From NCBI GenBank assembly GCA_036480335.1, contig JAZGGH010000139.1, positions 32,184 through 96,183 of the forward strand: DNA of 64,000 nucleotides, read 5' to 3'. Position numbers and translations under genes: made by a program. The notes under the pieces were generated by a model. That model ran no database searches and was not told where the DNA came from. It was given only the letters and a program-made list of their open reading frames with translations. This DNA comes from JAZGER01 sp036480335. GTDB lineage: Bacteria > Pseudomonadota > Gammaproteobacteria > DSM-19610. How positions within the stretch are numbered: the stretch's first letter is position 1; every line of letters begins with the position of its first letter. Positions 37,489-44,863 of this stretch are shown here, piece by piece.

Positions 37489-38542
37489 ACACTTGCTGAG
37501 TCTTGATGATGTCTGGCTTGATTTACCCTATGCCTGGGGCGGCCCGGCCGGGCAAGGCTTGTTAAGAGCTGAGCCTGAAGACTTTCAGGTCATCGAGGAA
37601 CCGATCACCTTGCCAGAAGGTGAAGGTGAACACCTGTGGTTACATATCCGTAAACGCAATGCCAACACCGATTGGGTCGCTGGCCGTCTTGCCCGCATAG
37701 CGGGCGTAAAACCTTTTGCTGTCAGTTATGCGGGCATGAAAGACCGCCATGCGGTGACAACACAGTGGTTTTCATTGCACCTGCCCGGCAAGCCGGATCC
37801 AGATTGGCCAGATACCACCGAAGAAGATTTTGAAATACTGGACAGCGCACGACATACGCGCAAATTGAAACGCGGGGGTTTGAAATTCAACCGGTTTCGA
37901 TTGCGGCTACGTGAAGTTCAGGGTGATAGAGAGCACATCAATGAGCGACTGCAGCAATTGCAGCAGGGCGGTGTGCCGAATTATTTTGGCAACCAGCGTT
38001 TTGGCCGCAATGGTCAGAATCTGGTGCAGGCTTTGCGGTTGTTCAGTAATCCATCATCCAGATTACCAAGAGCAAAAAAAAGCATCTATCTTTCTGCTGC
38101 CCGCTCCGCTATTTTTAATCGCATACTGGCAGCGCGCCTCGAAGAGGCAAGCTGGAATATTCCGAAACAGGGTGAGGCCTGTCAACTGGATGCAAAATCA
38201 GCCTGCTTTGTAGCCGATGCTATTGATGATGATATTCGGCAGCGAATCCGAACACTCGAAATTCATCCCACTGGCGCTCTGTGGGGGCGTGGAGAATTGT
38301 TGGCAATCGGTGAGGCAAGACAGTTTGAATCTGCAATTGCCGAATCGCTGGTTGACTATTCTCAGGGGCTAGAGAAAGCTGGCCTGGAACAGATGCGCCG
38401 CGCGTTACGAATTTCTCTGTCTGATCTGCGCTACCAGTGGCTTAATGCGACGGTGCTGGAACTGGAATTCAGCCTGTTTCCTGGCAGTTATGCAACCACA
38501 GTATTGCGAGAGGTGCTGGATACCCATGAGCGCACTGACTGA
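37481..38542 (+). CDS. truD: tRNA pseudouridine(13) synthase TruD
   Basis: Forms pseudouridine 13 in tRNA(Glu). 353 residues from GTG 37481. The catalytic D88 is in SYAGMKDRHAVTTQWF, with GVPNYFGNQRFG and GALWGRGELLA also conserved. A longer in-frame start at 37307 would add 58 residues that merely re-read ispF in another frame, so I reject it. In many gammaproteobacteria truD is followed by surE; here a YggS-type gene overlaps its end by 17 bases. Confidence 0.95.
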   Translation: MSKHLLSLDDVWLDLPYAWGGPAGQGLLRAEPEDFQVIEEPITLPEGEGEHLWLHIRKRNANTDWVAGRLARIAGVKPFAVSYAGMKDRHAVTTQWFSLHLPGKPDPDWPDTTEEDFEILDSARHTRKLKRGGLKFNRFRLRLREVQGDREHINERLQQLQQGGVPNYFGNQRFGRNGQNLVQALRLFSNPSSRLPRAKKSIYLSAARSAIFNRILAARLEEASWNIPKQGEACQLDAKSACFVADAIDDDIRQRIRTLEIHPTGALWGRGELLAIGEARQFESAIAESLVDYSQGLEKAGLEQMRRALRISLSDLRYQWLNATVLELEFSLFPGSYATTVLREVLDTHERTD

Positions 38543-39206
38543 TATTCAAACACGCATCAAAAATGCGGCTGCAATTGCTGGACATAATCCTGCTGATATT
38601 CGTTTAATTGCCGTTTCCAAGACTCGATCACTACAGGCAGTTAAGGCATTAGCAGCAGAAGGGCAGATAGACTTCGCTGAAAACACCGTTCAAGATGCGG
38701 AAACAAAAACCCCGTTTTGCAATGAACTGAGCTGGCATTTTATTGGTCACCTGCAATCAAATAAAACAAAATATATTCCAGCCCTGTTCGACTGGGTGCA
38801 TTCGATTGACAGCTTCAAACTGGTGCGGCGCATTGATGAGGCTGCCAGGGAGGAAGGTAAAAAAATAAATATTCTGCTGCAGGTTAATACGGCGCATGAT
38901 GATAACAAGGCAGGGATTGATCCAGCGCAGCTTTTCCCGTTGGTCGAACAAATTCTTGCGGCATCTTTTGAGCACATTCTCGTAAGAGGATTAATGACAA
39001 TTGGCCGGAGGCATGCAACACCAATACAAGCCCGGCAAACATTTATTGATCTGCGTAATTTGATGGAAACGGCTTCAATAGAGTTTGGGCATAAATATTT
39101 TTCTGAACTGTCTATGGGAATGAGTGGCGATTTTGAGATGGCGATTGAAGAAGGCGCTACGATGGTGCGGATAGGTACTGCGCTGTTTGGAGAACGAAAA
39201 GGTTAA
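38526..39206 (+). CDS. YggS-family PLP-binding protein
   Basis: 226-residue PLP homeostasis protein related to YggS/PROSC. The PLP lysine is K32 in LIAVSKTRS, followed by WHFIGHLQSNK, LLQVNT, RGLMTIGR, ELSMGMSGDFEMAIEEGATMVRIGTALFG. The usual GENYVQE motif is degenerate here (AENTVQDAE). ATG 38526 is preferred; the frame upstream re-reads truD. The yggS gene usually sits beside proC or pilT, so its place after truD is unusual. It may be a paralogue. Confidence 0.9.
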   Translation: MSALTDIQTRIKNAAAIAGHNPADIRLIAVSKTRSLQAVKALAAEGQIDFAENTVQDAETKTPFCNELSWHFIGHLQSNKTKYIPALFDWVHSIDSFKLVRRIDEAAREEGKKINILLQVNTAHDDNKAGIDPAQLFPLVEQILAASFEHILVRGLMTIGRRHATPIQARQTFIDLRNLMETASIEFGHKYFSELSMGMSGDFEMAIEEGATMVRIGTALFGERKG

Positions 39207-39210
39207 GAAC

Positions 39211-39241
39211 TCGCATCTTGTACTCAGGGGCCAGCTTCTAT
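39211..39241. repeat. Partial copy of dispersed repeat (see 43305-43453)
   Basis: Matches the reverse complement of 43401-43433 at most positions (TCGCATCTTG, ACTCAG, GCCAGCTTCTAT), 4 bases after the yggS-like stop. Only one arm of the element is present. Confidence 0.55.
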
Positions 39242-39324
39242 CGTCGCCCTGGCTCTGAATATTCTTCATTCAGAATTAAGAGTGTTAAAGCACTATCGAA
39301 TAACTTTAAGGAGTGAAAAAAATC

Positions 39325-39885
39325 ATGACAACAAAGAATATTCTAGTTGTGACTGCGGGCTATTCAATATTTGATGCAAAAGGACAATTGAATGCTTATC
39401 TTGCCTATGTAACTGAAATGAATCTTACGAAAAAGGGACACAAAATTAAGTTTTCCGATGTAACAAAAGATACCTGGGACGTAGATAGAGAAGTAGCAAA
39501 ACTTCTTTGGGCGGATTCCATCGTCTATATTATGCCTGTTATGTGGTTCAACATGCCTGCGCCAATGGTCAAATGGCTTGATGAAGTTCTTCTCTATGAA
39601 AAGACGTTCATTATCACAGATGAATATGGTGAAGGTGGGCAGGTTCCAGCGGATAATTTTATGATTGTGGCTACATCAAATATGAAAAGTAGTGATCTGG
39701 GAAAAGGCTTTGTTTTGAAAGATGCCCCCCATATTGATGATATTTTGCAGCCATTAATAATGACTAACAACTATCTCAGTATACGCAATCAAATCCCAAC
39801 ATTTCATGCGGGCAACGTGATTGCCGGGGATACTGCATGGATCCAGTTAGCGTATCAGAAACATCTGAACGTACATTTTAAATAG
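39325..39885 (+). CDS. MdaB-like NAD(P)H-quinone reductase, flavodoxin fold
   Basis: 186 residues resembling MdaB/NQO-type FMN or FAD quinone reductases: an N-terminal flavodoxin-like strand (NILVVTAGYSIFDAKGQLN), LLWADSIVYIMPVMWFNMPAPMVKWLDEVL (the family's WW/PMVKWLDEV motif) and YGEGGQVP. ATG 39325 has AAGGAG 11 bases upstream; GTG 39313 overlaps that site. It probably reduces quinones or thiols in the cytoplasm. It stands alone between the yggS-like gene and the GT2 gene. Confidence 0.85.
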   Translation: MTTKNILVVTAGYSIFDAKGQLNAYLAYVTEMNLTKKGHKIKFSDVTKDTWDVDREVAKLLWADSIVYIMPVMWFNMPAPMVKWLDEVLLYEKTFIITDEYGEGGQVPADNFMIVATSNMKSSDLGKGFVLKDAPHIDDILQPLIMTNNYLSIRNQIPTFHAGNVIAGDTAWIQLAYQKHLNVHFK

Positions 39886-39955
39886 GGAAAAGATAAAAAG
39901 TATCCTGTGAATACATTCTTGTAGCAGCGAAGGTGAAGGGATTTATGAAATAGAA

Positions 39956-39984
39956 TTGTTCTAGTTTTCTTGCTATGATATTAT
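39956..39984 (+). promoter_or_regulatory. Probable sigma-70 promoter for GT2 gene
   Basis: TTGTTC (39956-39961) and TATTAT (39979-39984) separated by exactly 17 bases, 33 bases before the ATG of the glycosyltransferase gene. Confidence 0.45.
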
Positions 39985-40017
39985 ATATATCGAGTAATCA
40001 AAAAAAGAATTATAAAT

Positions 40018-41010
40018 ATGCTCGTCAGTATCATTATTATAAATTATAACTATCAGGCCTATCTGTCGCAGGCGATTGAAAGTGCGCTAGGACAAAGCTA
40101 TCCGCATATTGAAGTCATTGTTATTGATGATGGCTCATCAGATAATTCTGTTGAAATAATAAAGCGTTATGGCGATAAGATAACCCCAATTCTAAAGCAG
40201 AACTCTGGGCATTGCAGCTGTATCAATCTTGGCTACAGTAAAAGCCAGGGCGATGTCGTGATATTTCTGGATGCGGATGATCTGTTATATGAATCGGCTG
40301 TGGCCCTTCACGTTGAGAATCTAACAAACCCGGCGGTGATTAAGTCCACAGGATATCAGGATATTGTTGATTCAGCAGGGCAGTTGACAGGTCGCCTGAT
40401 GCCCGGTGTGCTGGGAAAATCCGGTAATTATCGAGATATTACTTTGTCAAAAGGGCTGGATATCTATCGCCCCAGTTTTACTTCCGGAAATGCCTGGTCA
40501 AGAAAATTTCTGCAGCAGGTTATGCCCATCCCGGATCAGGATCCCATCGATAATATGGTTGGACCTGATGGGTATCTAACCGCAGTAGACGTGTTGTTTG
40601 GCGATGTTGCTTCCATTCATCAGTCCATTGGTCAATACCGTATACATGGGAGCAATTGTGGCCCGGTTAATTTTTGTTTTTCAGCCAGGTATATGCAGAA
40701 AAGACTGCTATGCAGGCAGACTCGCATACGTTATGCAGAAAAGTTTGCGCAGCAGCTGGGATTACAGATTCCCGATAAACCCTTTTACCAGTTATATGAC
40801 TGGAAGCTGAATTTGATGCAGCAAAGTCTGGTATTGATGGGGGAAAGCACCCGATCAGCCCCCTTGTGGCCATTTGTGCATTCGCCCTTTATCCGCCGGC
40901 AGGGGAATACGATAAAAGCAACCATGACCAGCATGGCATTTTTGCTAGTTCGAATATTACCTGCGCCTATTTCATTAAAACTGGCAAATTATTTATTATC
41001 GAGATGGTAA
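40018..41010 (+). CDS. Family 2 glycosyltransferase
   Basis: 330 residues with a GT-A fold: VSIIIINYNYQAYLSQAIES, VIDDGSSDNSVEI (nucleotide-sugar binding), and the DxD-like FLDADDLLY. It has no signal, and the C-terminus is weakly hydrophobic (SMAFLLVRILPAPISLKLA), perhaps peripherally membrane-associated. It transfers sugar onto a cell-surface glycan, substrate unknown. Its end overlaps by 22 bp the end of the LamG lipoprotein gene on the other strand. Confidence 0.9.
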   Translation: MLVSIIIINYNYQAYLSQAIESALGQSYPHIEVIVIDDGSSDNSVEIIKRYGDKITPILKQNSGHCSCINLGYSKSQGDVVIFLDADDLLYESAVALHVENLTNPAVIKSTGYQDIVDSAGQLTGRLMPGVLGKSGNYRDITLSKGLDIYRPSFTSGNAWSRKFLQQVMPIPDQDPIDNMVGPDGYLTAVDVLFGDVASIHQSIGQYRIHGSNCGPVNFCFSARYMQKRLLCRQTRIRYAEKFAQQLGLQIPDKPFYQLYDWKLNLMQQSLVLMGESTRSAPLWPFVHSPFIRRQGNTIKATMTSMAFLLVRILPAPISLKLANYLLSRW

Positions 41011-41717
41011 ATCTCCTGGATTTCCTTTGCAGTTAATGCCTGGTTATAGATACGAACATCATCTATTTTTCCCGTTATTTCATCCACAATTTTACCGTCG
41101 TCATCAACAAAGCCGGAAATACTGAAAGGCTTCTCAGGCATTTTGATATCGCCACCTTTCCAGAGCCACTTTTTACAGATCTGTTTGCCGTTGACATACA
41201 GTCTTGCAGTATTGCCATCATAGCTGCCAGCAACATGGTACCACTCGTTTAATAGCGCTTTGTATTTCTTGTCATCCGCATAGCAAGCAGCCCTTTTATT
41301 GTTCACGTTTTCAAGTTGCCATTTGAACCCCGGTCCATGAAAGCCGAGAAAAAGATCCGGATAGCCGTGGGCAACAATAACCACATTGTGTTCAGCAGTT
41401 CGATACGCCCAGCCCATGATGGTAATGGCATTGGCTGTTGTGCGCAGGCTATCAGATAAAGGGATGGTGACAATGCTATCGTTTCCGCCATCCATCTGCA
41501 GTGCAGTACCTATTTTACCCGTACCTGTGCCACCATTATTGATGGTTGCGAAATTGCCCTGTCCTGATGTATCAGCAACCTGGCCGTTATTGCTTTCATC
41601 AAAGGTCCACCAGCCAACGATGCTTTCAGAAGGGGGGTTTCCGTTATTGTTTTGACCACATGCGGTAAGCAATGCTATCAGCGTAAAGAGGAATAAAAGG
41701 CGGATTAATCGTTTCAT
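40989..41717 (-). CDS. LamG-domain lipoprotein
   Basis: 242 residues. Lipoprotein signal LFTLIALLTAC with lipid-carrying C20, followed by a concanavalin-A-like LamG/laminin-G-type domain: GWWTFDESNNGQVADTSG, ALQMDGGNDSIVTIP, ITIMGWAYRT, NEWYHVAGSYDGNTARLYVNG and the terminal KIDDVRIYNQALTAKEIQEIY. Such domains bind glycans or calcium. It lies 19 bp downstream of the GMC oxidoreductase on the same strand and may bind the same polymer. Confidence 0.85.
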   Translation of the reverse strand: MKRLIRLLFLFTLIALLTACGQNNNGNPPSESIVGWWTFDESNNGQVADTSGQGNFATINNGGTGTGKIGTALQMDGGNDSIVTIPLSDSLRTTANAITIMGWAYRTAEHNVVIVAHGYPDLFLGFHGPGFKWQLENVNNKRAACYADDKKYKALLNEWYHVAGSYDGNTARLYVNGKQICKKWLWKGGDIKMPEKPFSISGFVDDDGKIVDEITGKIDDVRIYNQALTAKEIQEIYHLDNK

Positions 41718-41736
41718 CGGTTTTCTCTCTCAATTG

Positions 41737-43293
41737 TCAGGAGTTTTTGAGCTGTTGTTTGAGGTGGTCGCTGAGTCGTAATGCCAGTGCCACGATGGTC
41801 AGAGTAGGCGGTACGTAACCGGCAGTTGGAAAAACCGAACTGCCCGCTACATACAGATTATTCATGCCATGAATACGGCAGTTGCGGTCAACGACGCCGG
41901 TTTCCGGTGTATCAGACATCCGGGTTGTTCCCATGTGATGACAGCCGGTCCATAGAGGTTGTGGCCAGTTGTTATCTTTTTCCAGCAGCCAGTCTTCCAG
42001 TTCAACACGACCGAGATTCAGGTGTCCGAGCTCTTCGGCAATCCGGTGTGTTGATTCGATGATAGAGATTTTATCAAATGCAGTGAGCTGCCAGTTAACG
42101 TGTATTTTTCGCAAACCGAGCTGATCCAGATCATCACTCAGGGTGATACGGCTTTCCGGGTTGGGGGATGATTCAGCCCGGATATACAGATTCATGCTGT
42201 GGCTTTTCTGTTTGAAAACATCATCACTGATAGCGCCCAGATCCGTGATAACCGACCAGAGTTTATCGCCAAACTCATCCGGCCAGCGTCCTTTTTTAAT
42301 ATCACGCCATAATTTGATCAGTGTTTTATAGCCAGTTCCATACTGCTCATTTGCATGGATAGTAAAGCCACTACCCAGAATTTTACCGGTTTCCTGAGCC
42401 TGTGCCGAGAGTGAAACTTCAGGACGGGCATCGATATTATTGTGGCTATAGCGTTTGAAATTACGCGTCATTTTTTTCTGGTTAGTGACCAGAATACGCG
42501 CTACGTTACCTTCAATGTGCTGTAGAAAATACCGCCCAACCAGATCATGTTGATTGCCAAGGCCAGCAGGGTTTGCGGTGTTTGAGAGCAGTAACATGCG
42601 CGGATTCTCCATGCCGCCACAGGCCAGTACATAGAAACGTGCGCGCACAGTTCCAGCTTTTCCATTAAGTGTACTGATTTTAATTTCATTTGTGCTGCTT
42701 GCCGCTTTGTCAGTTTCTATCGATAAGACATTGCTGTGCAGAAAAACACGCACATTAGCCGCTTTTTCCAGTGCTTCCCGGTATACCTGGCCAAATCGTG
42801 TGGGCGGGCTGAAACGAAAAAAATCAATATTAGCTTTGTTGGGATCAAAAGCAGGGAAATCGTGTTTTTCATTTATCATGGTTCCTGGCTGATAATCAAA
42901 AGAACCCACCTGACAGATGGATTGTGCTTTTGGATACCATGCGGATAATTCGGCCTTCTGAAAAGGCCAGCCACTGTTTTTCACCCATGGCCGCTGTTTG
43001 AAATCACTCTCACGCAACTGTGCACACCAGCCTTCCCAGTGATTGGTTGTACCCCCTAAGTAACGTAATCGACAGGCAGTAGGGCTGGCATTTTGCAGCC
43101 CGGGTGATTCACCTTCGTATAAAGCCTGGCTTTCGGCAGAATATTCGAGGCCGCCACTTTCCAGCATAACCACGTTAATGTCTGTGCCAATGAATTCTCG
43201 TGCGATAGTAATGCCCGCTGCCCCGGCACCGATAATGCAAAGATCGCATTCAATGTTGTTCTCAGTAGTATCCGTTCTGAAATCGATAATCAT
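41737..43293 (-). CDS. GMC-family FAD oxidoreductase
   Basis: 518 residues of the glucose-methanol-choline oxidoreductase family. The Rossmann FAD motif is CIIGAGAAG (residues 19-27), LESGG follows, then RLRYLGGTTNHWEGWC, and the C-terminal active site GCHHMGTTRMSDTPETGVVD...YVAGSSVFPTAGYVPPTLTIVALALRL (His-based catalysis). No signal peptide is visible, so if exported it would need a partner, as in gluconate/sorbitol dehydrogenases; the Tat-signal protein upstream is a candidate. It probably oxidises a sugar alcohol or glycan. Confidence 0.9.
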   Translation of the reverse strand: MIIDFRTDTTENNIECDLCIIGAGAAGITIAREFIGTDINVVMLESGGLEYSAESQALYEGESPGLQNASPTACRLRYLGGTTNHWEGWCAQLRESDFKQRPWVKNSGWPFQKAELSAWYPKAQSICQVGSFDYQPGTMINEKHDFPAFDPNKANIDFFRFSPPTRFGQVYREALEKAANVRVFLHSNVLSIETDKAASSTNEIKISTLNGKAGTVRARFYVLACGGMENPRMLLLSNTANPAGLGNQHDLVGRYFLQHIEGNVARILVTNQKKMTRNFKRYSHNNIDARPEVSLSAQAQETGKILGSGFTIHANEQYGTGYKTLIKLWRDIKKGRWPDEFGDKLWSVITDLGAISDDVFKQKSHSMNLYIRAESSPNPESRITLSDDLDQLGLRKIHVNWQLTAFDKISIIESTHRIAEELGHLNLGRVELEDWLLEKDNNWPQPLWTGCHHMGTTRMSDTPETGVVDRNCRIHGMNNLYVAGSSVFPTAGYVPPTLTIVALALRLSDHLKQQLKNS

Positions 43294-43304
43294 GGTTTAG
43301 GGAG

Positions 43305-43453
43305 CTCTGATTAATTCTAAATGAAGTAGGTTGTGCTCAGAATGGTCAGATTCAAGGCGTCGAATCGCACGTAATAGTGGGCTATTGCGAAGATTCGCAA
43401 CATAGAAGCTGGCCATTCTGAGTGCAAGATACGATTTCATGAATTGATCAGAG
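43305..43453. repeat. MITE-like inverted-repeat element
   Basis: Outer arms CTCTGATTAATTC (43305-43317) and GAATTGATCAGAG (43441-43453) match at 12 of 13 positions inverted. Inner arms GCTCAGAATGGTCAG (43335-43349) and its inverse (43409-43425) also pair. The 149-bp unit can fold into a long hairpin and encodes nothing. A partial copy is at 39211-39241, so it is dispersed. Confidence 0.65.
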
Positions 43454-43464
43454 ATTCCTTGTGT

Positions 43465-43893
43465 TCAGGAGCAAGCGATCAATGCACACACACTGGCTTC
43501 TGTGCGCGACAGGATCCAATTGTTAACGATAACTGTATTGCCTTCGGAAAAATCATTTTGCTGTTGCCTGGCGATGCGTTGTTTCAGCATATTGTCACCG
43601 CTCAGGGCAAGTTTGATTATTTCGTCACCCAGATCATTAGCGAGTTGTGTGCTGCTCATTTTTTCAGGATAGAGTTCAATATAGCGTTGACCGATTGCGC
43701 TGGCATTTTTCGGTGAAGAAAAAAGCCGTGATAGATTCCTGGCTAGCGTAGATGTTGCTTCTGCCTGGCTGGATTTTATCGGGCTAGTCTGGTCAGGGAA
43801 TAGACTGGCCTTAGCTGAAACGGCATAAGCCGCAAGGCTATAGAATATGGATTGAGTAAATTGTCGTCTGTTCATTTTGATTTTATGATTCAT
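43465..43893 (-). CDS. Tat-signal small protein, likely partner of GMC oxidoreductase
   Basis: 142 residues with an RR motif (MNRRQFTQSIFYSLAAYAV) typical of twin-arginine export of folded proteins; the start could be 43893 or the in-frame ATG at 43875. The mature part is helical and without metal motifs, resembling the small subunit (subunit 3) of gluconate/sorbitol dehydrogenases, which escorts a signal-less FAD subunit to the periplasm. It is upstream of the GMC gene on the same strand, separated by the repeat element. Family match is by architecture and context only. Confidence 0.68.
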   Translation of the reverse strand: MNHKIKMNRRQFTQSIFYSLAAYAVSAKASLFPDQTSPIKSSQAEATSTLARNLSRLFSSPKNASAIGQRYIELYPEKMSSTQLANDLGDEIIKLALSGDNMLKQRIARQQQNDFSEGNTVIVNNWILSRTEASVCALIACS

Positions 43894-43913
43894 AAACCTA
43901 TGGAACGTAGGGT

Positions 43914-44002
43914 GGATTAAGCTTGCGAATCCACGATTGTGGGCTAAACCTGGCCACTCTTTTATAACGCGTGGAACCGCTGTGCCTGTTCCACCCTACG
44001 TT
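43914..44002. repeat. Short inverted-repeat element
   Basis: AACGTAGGGTGGA (43914-43926) is perfectly inverted at 43990-44002 (TCCACCCTACGTT), giving an 89-bp unit between two genes of the minus strand. The GTAGGGTGGA core resembles widely dispersed intergenic repeats, from memory. Confidence 0.55.
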
Positions 44003-44023
44003 TTTAGACGTATTTTTTGAAAA

Positions 44024-44683
44024 TTAACTATACAATGCTGGTGCACCCGCCTGTTGATGAATCTGATTGCAGGCTTGCTGAGATATCCCCAGACCTTGTG
44101 CCAGTTTATGCAGATACTCTGCTTCAGGCTTTGAATCCAGATCAATGGATGTTAATGACATCAGATAAACCTGTTGCTCCATGCCTTTAGGCACACTGCG
44201 AACAAAAGTATCGACATCCAGCGGTGAGTTCATTTCATTGCGAACAAACTGCATCTCATTATCGGATACGTCACCTAGATGTTTAACAATGCGTTGTTGT
44301 TCGGCATCGTCAATTTTTCCATCGGATTTAATCGCATTCAACATTGCACGCATCAACACTTCAGCCTGTTGGTTCTGGTTAGCTGTTGGCTGGACGTTAT
44401 CTGCCTTATTGTTTGCGAAGGCATCCAGAATATCACCGATGCCACCCGTTTGCTGCTGGGCAGCATTGCTGCCACCAGCAAGACTACCCAGTAAGCCGCC
44501 GAGACCACCGCCACCGCCACTTTTACCGCCAGCTAGCAGACCACCCAGGATGCCACCCAGGCCACCGCCAGCACTGCTACGACCACCGCCAGCACTGCTA
44601 CCGCCGCCGCCCATCACTTTGCCAACACCTTTAGCAACCAGACCTGCGACTACCATTTTGCCTAACATACTTGCCATACTCAT
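44024..44683 (-). CDS. DUF533 / TerB-like protein with glycine-rich N-terminus
   Basis: 219 residues. The N-terminal ~75 residues are very rich in Gly and Ser (LLGGLLAGG, SSAGGG repeats) with a short hydrophobic start. The C-terminal ~120 residues match the DUF533/YebE pattern: LMRAMLNAIKSDGKIDDAEQQRI with an acidic TerB-like loop, then ...QVYLMSLTSIDLDSKPEAEYLHKLAQGLGI. Probably inner-membrane-associated; function unknown. The Gly-rich DNA gives long spurious Pro-rich frames on the other strand. Confidence 0.83.
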   Translation of the reverse strand: MSMASMLGKMVVAGLVAKGVGKVMGGGGSSAGGGRSSAGGGLGGILGGLLAGGKSGGGGGLGGLLGSLAGGSNAAQQQTGGIGDILDAFANNKADNVQPTANQNQQAEVLMRAMLNAIKSDGKIDDAEQQRIVKHLGDVSDNEMQFVRNEMNSPLDVDTFVRSVPKGMEQQVYLMSLTSIDLDSKPEAEYLHKLAQGLGISQQACNQIHQQAGAPALYS

Positions 44684-44863
44684 AACTATTTACTTCCTCA
44701 ATAACGATCAATCGAATGGCAAACCCTCAAAAGGGAATTGCCGTTGAGGTAAATGTACCGGATTTGGCAGAAAATTTCAGGGAGATAGCGTTAATGAAGG
44801 TAATATTCCCTGTAGCCGCCACGTTTTATGGCGAAATCGCGGTGTTAATTATTGTTACGCGTC

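Noticed and set aside
38445..38525. Upstream extension of the yggS-like gene
   Set aside because: It re-reads truD; ATG 38526 starts at the expected family position.
44181..44747. 188-residue Pro-rich frame opposite the DUF533 gene
   Set aside because: Shadow of the Gly-rich coding region on the minus strand.
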